Of a stretch of DNA of 45,782 bases, positions 41,331 to 45,782 are shown one piece after another. Position 1 is the first letter of the stretch. Every line of letters starts with the position of its first letter. This DNA is from an uncultured Bacteroidales bacterium (GTDB lineage: Bacteria > Bacteroidota > Bacteroidia > Bacteroidales > UBA932): NCBI GenBank assembly GCA_944325965.1, contig CALVCB010000011.1, positions 1 through 45,782 on the forward strand, written 5' to 3'. Made by a program: the position numbers and the translations under genes. Below the pieces are notes generated by a model. That model was not told where the DNA came from, did no database searches, and was given only the letters and a program-made list of their open reading frames with translations.

Positions 41331-42590
41331 ATGAAAAGAATATTTAAAAGTTTCACATTTTGCCTTGCTGCCGCAGGCATATTATCGGCTGTGGCAGGCT
41401 GCAACGATGCAGAACTGAAACCTATCGATAATGCAGCCTACATCGCCGAAGCATACCGGGCATCGAGCACGATATTAAGCACGAACAACGACTCTCCGAC
41501 GGCACAGGCCACACTGACCGCCCGCCTCGGGAGCAAAGCGGAGGCCGACATGACTTTCACCTTTGAAACGGATTCCGATGTGCTTGTACGCTACAATGAA
41601 CTGAACGGCACCTCATACCAGCAGATGCCGGACGAGGCCTTCACACTGTCAAGCAGCTCCGTCTCAATCAGTGAAGGGCAGGTATCCGCATCGCCTGTGA
41701 TGGTGGAAATGTCCTACACCGACGAGATGAAAGAATCAGGGGCCACATATGCCATCCCTGTCAAGCTGCGTTGTTCAGAAGGGAACATCCCTGTAGTAGA
41801 GAGCACCTCCGAATATGTGATAGTGTGCAACTACGTCAAGCCAGTGCCTGCACCTATATTCAACTCGGAGTATGTCTCCAGCAGCGACTTTGAAAAGCTT
41901 AACAGGATCATGTTCAATGTTGGGGAAAACGTAGAATTCACACAATATACATTCGAATTCATGATGTATGTCCCTGAATTCTGCAATGCCAACCCTCTCA
42001 TGATCGCAGCCCTCGACAACGGAGCCCTCGGCAACAGGATGGCGTTGCGGTTCGAATTACAGAACAACCAATACCCGAACAACAGGCTTCTCATGATGAC
42101 AATTGCAAGACCGGGAGTCATTGCAACAGTGACCAATGAGGCAAAAGTATGGCAGCATATTGCCGTAACATTCGACGGTAATACCACCAGGCTCTATATC
42201 AACGGAAATGATGTCGGCTCAAAGCAGGCTGCAGCATCTCCTATAACATTCAGCTATTTCTCCCTCCTTCCACAGCCTATGAACTTTGCCAGTGCATACA
42301 GTGCCGCCTTGATTTCATTCAGGGAAGTAAGGCTATGGAGTGTCGCCCGCTCGGCGAGCCAGCTTGCCAACAACATGAACAGTGTGGATCCAAAAAGCGA
42401 AGGCCTTGTCGGATACTGGAAGATGGATGAGGGGTCAGGCTATACATTCAATGATGCTACTGGCAACGGACATACAGGCATGTGTGAATACTCCGATGCT
42501 GGAGACCTGTCACTAACCAACTGGAAAGTAAATTACGGTCCGGCGACCGGGCTCGAATGGGTTGAGGACTTCACGCACATGGAAGAATAA
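41331..42590 (+). CDS. DUF1735 plus LamG/concanavalin A-like lipoprotein
   Basis: A 419-residue surface lipoprotein (AVAGC, Cys24). The N-terminal half (about 35-165) has the DUF1735-type pattern (TARLGSKAEADMTFTFETDSDVLVRYNELNGTSYQQMPDEAFTL shortened here to its ends; ATYAIPVKLRC). The C-terminal half (about 180-410) is a concanavalin A-like/LamG sandwich (WQHIAVTFDGNTTRLYINGNDVGS, FREVRLWSVARSASQLANNM, GLVGYWKMDEGSGYTFNDATGNGHTG). It has no catalytic motif and probably binds the glycan for the GH18/SusCD machinery. It starts 12 bases after the GH18 gene. A strong terminator follows 10 bases after its stop, before the GH20 gene. Confidence 0.85.
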   Translation: MKRIFKSFTFCLAAAGILSAVAGCNDAELKPIDNAAYIAEAYRASSTILSTNNDSPTAQATLTARLGSKAEADMTFTFETDSDVLVRYNELNGTSYQQMPDEAFTLSSSSVSISEGQVSASPVMVEMSYTDEMKESGATYAIPVKLRCSEGNIPVVESTSEYVIVCNYVKPVPAPIFNSEYVSSSDFEKLNRIMFNVGENVEFTQYTFEFMMYVPEFCNANPLMIAALDNGALGNRMALRFELQNNQYPNNRLLMMTIARPGVIATVTNEAKVWQHIAVTFDGNTTRLYINGNDVGSKQAAASPITFSYFSLLPQPMNFASAYSAALISFREVRLWSVARSASQLANNMNSVDPKSEGLVGYWKMDEGSGYTFNDATGNGHTGMCEYSDAGDLSLTNWKVNYGPATGLEWVEDFTHMEE

Positions 42591-42600
42591 CAATCAATAT

Positions 42601-42638
42601 GGGGCACATACCGGGAAACGGTATCCTGCCCCTTTTTT
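42601..42638 (+). terminator. intrinsic terminator inside PUL2, before GH20
   Basis: GGGGCA (42601-42606) pairs with TGCCCC (42627-42632), and inside it ATACCG (42608-42613) pairs with CGGTAT (42619-42624) around the loop GGAAA. Six T follow directly (42633-42638). It is a near-perfect rho-independent terminator lying between two genes that otherwise look like one operon. Confidence 0.85.
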
Positions 42639-42657
42639 GACATTCAAGAATTGACTG

Positions 42658-44940
42658 ATGAAAAGGACAATTACAGCTGTTTTTATTGCAGCCGCAGCAC
42701 TATGCGCCTGCACCGGCCCCGCTGCGGAGGAAAGGGCGGCCCTGATCCCGCAGCCTTGTGAAATAGACTATCAGGCAGGTTTCTTTACCATGCCTGAGGG
42801 TCTTGAGATTGCTGTCGCTTCCCGGGAACTGGCCCCGCAGGCCGGATATCTGACGGAAGCCCTCGCAAAGTATACGGATGCATCAATATCGGAAGGGACT
42901 TCCGGGGATGTCGTCCTTGCCATCGACCCTGCCATGGAGACTGAAGAATACACCCTCGATGTAAGGCGCTCCGGAATCCGGATCAGCGGAGGGTCCTGCC
43001 GCGGAGTTGTGAACGGCATCGCCACCCTGAGGCAGCTCCTGCCCGCCGGGGCCGGAGAAAAAGCGGAAGTGCCCTGCGTAAAGGTCTCCGACAGGCCGGC
43101 ATTCGGCTGGAGAGGCGCCATGCTGGATGTCAGCAGGCATTTTTTCGACAAAGGCGAGATATTCAGGATGCTCGACCAGATGGCTGTCCTGAAGCTGAAC
43201 AAATTCCACTGGCACCTCACCGATGACCAGGGATGGAGAATCGAAATAAAGAAATACCCTGACCTGACAGAGAAAGGCGGATGGCGCCACTTCAACAAAC
43301 ACGACAGGATCTGCATGGAACGTGCGGAGCAGCAGCTCAACGATGACTACCTGATACCGGAAAAGAACCTTCGCATCAATGGTGCCGATACGCTGTACGG
43401 CGGTTTCTACACCCAGGAGGACATACGTGAAGTGGTCTCCTACGCTGCGGCAAGAGGCATAGACGTGATTCCGGAGATCGATATGCCAGGACATTTCCTG
43501 CAGGCCATAGAATATTATCCTCAGATGACCTGCTTCGAGCCGGAGACATGGACATCGGAAGCATTTTCCTCGCCATTGTGCCTGGGCAAGGATGAAGTGC
43601 TGGAGTTCTGCGAGGACATATGGAAAGAAGTGTTTGCCCTGTTCCCGTACAAATACGTACACATCGGGGGCGATGAGGTCAACATGACCAACTGGAACCG
43701 CTGCCCGCTGTGCCAGGCGAGGATGAAAAAGGAAGGGCTCGCCGACGGCCATGCGCTGCAGGCCTGGTTCACCCACCGCATGCAGGAGTTCTTCGAGGCC
43801 AACGGGAAAAGCATGATCGGCTGGGACGAGCTGCTCCAGGGGGAAGTAACACCGTCCACTACGATAATGTGGTGGCGGCCATGGATGCCTGATTCAGTGA
43901 ACGAGGCCACTGCCCTGGGATGCGATGTAATCCTCTGCCCGCAGTCATGGTTCTATTTTTCCCTGGAAGAAGATTCAGGCTCGCTTGAACGCACCAGCAA
44001 TTACGACATGCTCCCTGATTCCCTGTCCGCCGCCCAGAAACAGCATGTACTGGGAGTGCAGGGCAATGTATGGGCTGAAAGGGTGCCATCATGGTCACGT
44101 GCCGAATACATGTTCTACCCGCGCCTGCTCATAGTAGCGGAAAAAGGATGGTGCGAACCGGGGACAGTAAGTTTCGAGTCCCTCAGGCCGAGGCTGTACC
44201 GGTACTGCGAAAGACTCGATGAGGAAGGCATCAACTACAGGATACCGTCACTCGAGAATTTCCATGAATTCTGCGTCTTTACCGACTCCATCAGTTCGAC
44301 GGTGACATGTCCACTGCCGAATGCCGTCCTGAGGTATACCCTCGACGGGAGCATCCCTGTAAAAGAGTCTCCGGTCTACACCGGCCCGATCACATTCTAT
44401 GACGATGCGGTCCTGACGGTCAGGGCATTCCACCAGGACGGACGCACAGGAGACTGGGTAAGGATATGCTATGACAAATGCGGGTATGCATCCCCTGTGG
44501 AAGTGGACAGGACAGAGAGCGGGCTGCGGGCGGAATGGTACTTCAAGCGTTTCCCTGGATGCGATGCGGTCGGCGGCATGGCCCCGTCAGGCAGCTGCAC
44601 TGTAGATTCAGTACAGTTCCCGCAGCAGGCCAAGGGCCGCAGGGCTACAGGCATCATCTTCAGGGGATATTTCCGTGCCCCTGAGGACGGCATCTACACG
44701 TTCGCGCTTGCATCCAACGACGGAAGCCTGCTGCGCATAGACAACAGGCTGGTCATAGACAACGACGGTGAGCATACCCTGCTTGAAAAGACAGGCCAGG
44801 CGGCACTGTCGGCAGGCCTGCATCCTCTTGAACTGCGCTACTTCGACTACAACGGAGGCCGTGTGGACCTCTGTCTTGTGGACGGGGACGGCAACAGTAT
44901 ACCGCTAGATGGAGACTGGTTCTGCCACGATATGGAATAG
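42658..44940 (+). CDS. GH20 beta-N-acetylhexosaminidase with PA14 domain
   Basis: A 760-residue lipoprotein (ALCAC, Cys17 or 19) that removes terminal beta-GlcNAc or GalNAc. The N-terminal GH20b domain (about 28-145) is followed by the TIM barrel (about 148-510): RGAMLDVSRHFF, KFHWHLTDDQGWRIEI, the catalytic HIGGDE (D339, E340) and MIGWDELL. A chitobiase-type C-terminal beta domain (about 545-605, LRYTLDGSIPVKESPVYTGP) and a PA14 domain (about 620-750, FRGYFRAPEDGIYTFALASNDGSLLRIDN) complete it; PA14 often binds glycans. It lies 67 bases after the LamG gene, 19 bases past an intrinsic terminator. It would finish the trimming of HexNAc-containing glycans released by the GH18 enzyme. Confidence 0.95.
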   Translation: MKRTITAVFIAAAALCACTGPAAEERAALIPQPCEIDYQAGFFTMPEGLEIAVASRELAPQAGYLTEALAKYTDASISEGTSGDVVLAIDPAMETEEYTLDVRRSGIRISGGSCRGVVNGIATLRQLLPAGAGEKAEVPCVKVSDRPAFGWRGAMLDVSRHFFDKGEIFRMLDQMAVLKLNKFHWHLTDDQGWRIEIKKYPDLTEKGGWRHFNKHDRICMERAEQQLNDDYLIPEKNLRINGADTLYGGFYTQEDIREVVSYAAARGIDVIPEIDMPGHFLQAIEYYPQMTCFEPETWTSEAFSSPLCLGKDEVLEFCEDIWKEVFALFPYKYVHIGGDEVNMTNWNRCPLCQARMKKEGLADGHALQAWFTHRMQEFFEANGKSMIGWDELLQGEVTPSTTIMWWRPWMPDSVNEATALGCDVILCPQSWFYFSLEEDSGSLERTSNYDMLPDSLSAAQKQHVLGVQGNVWAERVPSWSRAEYMFYPRLLIVAEKGWCEPGTVSFESLRPRLYRYCERLDEEGINYRIPSLENFHEFCVFTDSISSTVTCPLPNAVLRYTLDGSIPVKESPVYTGPITFYDDAVLTVRAFHQDGRTGDWVRICYDKCGYASPVEVDRTESGLRAEWYFKRFPGCDAVGGMAPSGSCTVDSVQFPQQAKGRRATGIIFRGYFRAPEDGIYTFALASNDGSLLRIDNRLVIDNDGEHTLLEKTGQAALSAGLHPLELRYFDYNGGRVDLCLVDGDGNSIPLDGDWFCHDME

Positions 44941-44961
44941 GCAGAAACCCGGATGGAATTA

Positions 44962-45004
44962 AAGAGGGGCTGTGTCAAAGATTCATTTTGACACAGCCCC
45001 TCTT
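44962..45004 (+). terminator. 18-bp perfect hairpin downstream of GH20
   Basis: Bases 44962-44979 (starting AAGAGGGGCTGTGTC) are the exact reverse complement of 44987-45004, with a 7-base loop. The stem is strong enough to stop transcription from both sides, since tpiA converges from the right. There is no T-run beyond the stem bases, so it may instead be the tip of a small repeated element. Confidence 0.65.
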
Positions 45005-45020
45005 AAGATGTATAAAAATC

Positions 45021-45112
45021 AGCAAAATGCAAGGCATTGAGGATAAGGGCGACAGGAGTTTACTGACGTAAATGACTTAGCCCAGACTCCGAAAACAATG
45101 CAGCAGTTTGCT
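45021..45112. repeat. structured intergenic element, possible repeat
   Basis: AGCAAAATGCAAGGCATTG (45021-45039) is an imperfect inverted match to CAATGCAGCAGTTTGCT (45096-45112). In the centre TTTAC (45059-45063) pairs with GTAAA (45068-45072). Together they form a long imperfect hairpin of about 90 bases. It has no coding potential. It recalls a repeat I believe is scattered in other Bacteroidales genomes next to terminator-like GGGGCTGTGTCAAA stems, but I could not check this. Confidence 0.45.
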
Positions 45113-45152
45113 ATTATGTCACGTCGTCTTTTTCAATAGCTGTTGCGAAAGA

Positions 45153-45782
45153 CTAATATGACTGCGCGATGGCGATGAAGTCATCAGCCTTCAGGGCAGC
45201 GCCTCCGATAAGGCCGCCGTCGATGTCAGGACATGCGAACAGCTCCTTTGCATTGGAAGGCTTGCAGCTTCCGCCATAGAGGATGGTGATCTCCTCGGCG
45301 AGGGCCCCGAATTTCTCGGCAAGCACCTTGCGGATGCAAGCATGAATCTCCTGCGCCTGCTCTGCAGTGGCGGTCTTGCCGGTACCGATAGCCCATACAG
45401 GCTCGTAAGCTACGACAACCTTTGCCATCTCCTCGGCAGAAAGGGTGTAAAGCACGTTCTTCACCTGCTCTGAAACCACGTCGAAATGACGTCCTGCCTC
45501 ACGCTCCTCGAGGTTCTCTCCCACGCAGAAGATAGGTGAAAGGCCTTCAGCGATAGCGAGTTTCACTTTTTCTACGAGCTTGGCGTCAGTCTCTCCATAG
45601 TACTGCCTGCGCTCAGAATGTCCGAGGATAGTGTATCCGCACCCTACGGAAGAGAGCATCTTGACAGACACCTCCCCGGTGTATGCGCCTTTCTCCTTGT
45701 CTGCACAGTTCTGGGCTGACAGGCCTACAGCCGTACCCTTGACCACCTCGGCGACAGGATACAGGTGGGTGAACGGAGGAGC
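45153..45782 (-). CDS. tpiA: triosephosphate isomerase, partial (right edge)
   Basis: The C-terminal 209 residues of triosephosphate isomerase, the glycolytic enzyme that interconverts dihydroxyacetone phosphate and glyceraldehyde 3-phosphate. The frame is open to the last base (reading [12 protein letters not shown] before [13 protein letters not shown]), so the N-terminal 40 or so residues lie outside the window. The catalytic His (TILGHSERR), the catalytic Glu and loop 6 ([15 protein letters not shown]), [15 protein letters not shown] and [14 protein letters not shown] are all intact. It converges on PUL2, with the hairpin region between them. Confidence 0.97.
   Translation of the reverse strand, partial: APPFTHLYPVAEVVKGTAVGLSAQNCADKEKGAYTGEVSVKMLSSVGCGYTILGHSERRQYYGETDAKLVEKVKLAIAEGLSPIFCVGENLEEREAGRHFDVVSEQVKNVLYTLSAEEMAKVVVAYEPVWAIGTGKTATAEQAQEIHACIRKVLAEKFGALAEEITILYGGSCKPSNAKELFACPDIDGGLIGGAALKADDFIAIAQSY

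Noticed and set aside
44962..45152. Insertion sequence ending at the strong inverted repeat
   Set aside because: No transposase or fragment of one is present and no flanking direct duplication was seen. It is kept only as a terminator and structured element.
1..45782. CRISPR arrays, tRNA or rRNA genes
   Set aside because: Intergenic stretches are short and I found no evenly spaced repeats, cloverleaf-like sequence or rRNA-like sequence in them.

Overview
The window comes from a member of the Bacteroidota, most likely a gut Bacteroidales. It holds three SusC/SusD pairs, many lipoproteins with Bacteroidota-style N-termini, BACON, PCMD and DUF1735-type modules, and promoters of the TTTG-N19-21-TAnnTTTG (sigma-ABfr) type. 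Base composition looks moderately GC-rich (about half). I do not assign a genus.

Layout. 1-2920: start of a lipoprotein gene running off the left edge, a YbdG-like MscS channel, and rmuC. 2981-14846 (minus strand): a six-gene polysaccharide utilisation locus (PUL1), transcribed susC-susD-susC-susD-BACON lipoprotein-GH16 and aimed at a beta-glucan such as laminarin. 15022-17853 (plus): the divergent regulator of PUL1, a periplasmic Reg_prop/Y_Y_Y sensor joined through one membrane segment directly to an AraC DNA-binding domain, without the kinase and receiver domains of hybrid two-component systems. 17788-20250: a phosphoesterase/PQQ-propeller fusion whose 3' end overlaps the regulator gene. 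20300-22794: a PepSY-like periplasmic protein, histidine kinase and OmpR-type regulator, with the same operator-like element placed identically at two promoters. 22902-23761: two gene remnants, a truncated AraC regulator and a frameshifted, internally deleted PHP-type protein. 23829-28084: housekeeping genes polA, an ECF sigma factor, rsmG and rpmH. 28186-31855: a small lipoprotein and an M6-type metalloprotease, divergent from a PCMD-type protein. 31895-35115: an M49-type peptidase lipoprotein and a Ser-type sulfatase. 35472-44940 (plus): PUL2, susC-susD-GH18-DUF1735/LamG-GH20, aimed at GlcNAc-containing host glycans, with an intrinsic terminator before the GH20 gene. 44962-45112: a strong hairpin and a structured element. 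45153-45782: tpiA, cut by the right edge.

How the genes work together. In PUL1 the surface lipoproteins (two SusD proteins, the BACON protein, GH16) would bind and cut beta-glucan, two TonB-dependent SusC porins would import the oligosaccharides, and the divergent regulator would sense them in the periplasm. In PUL2 a surface GH18 endoglycosidase would release glycans for SusC/SusD import, and GH20 would trim terminal HexNAc. The divergent sulfatase suggests that part of the substrate is sulfated.

The best candidates for new biology are the two-site operator of the OmpR-type system, the kinase-less membrane AraC sensor, the terminator inside PUL2, and the repeated promoter-spacer element upstream of the sulfatase. 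Family names rest on motif recognition by eye; no database search was run.
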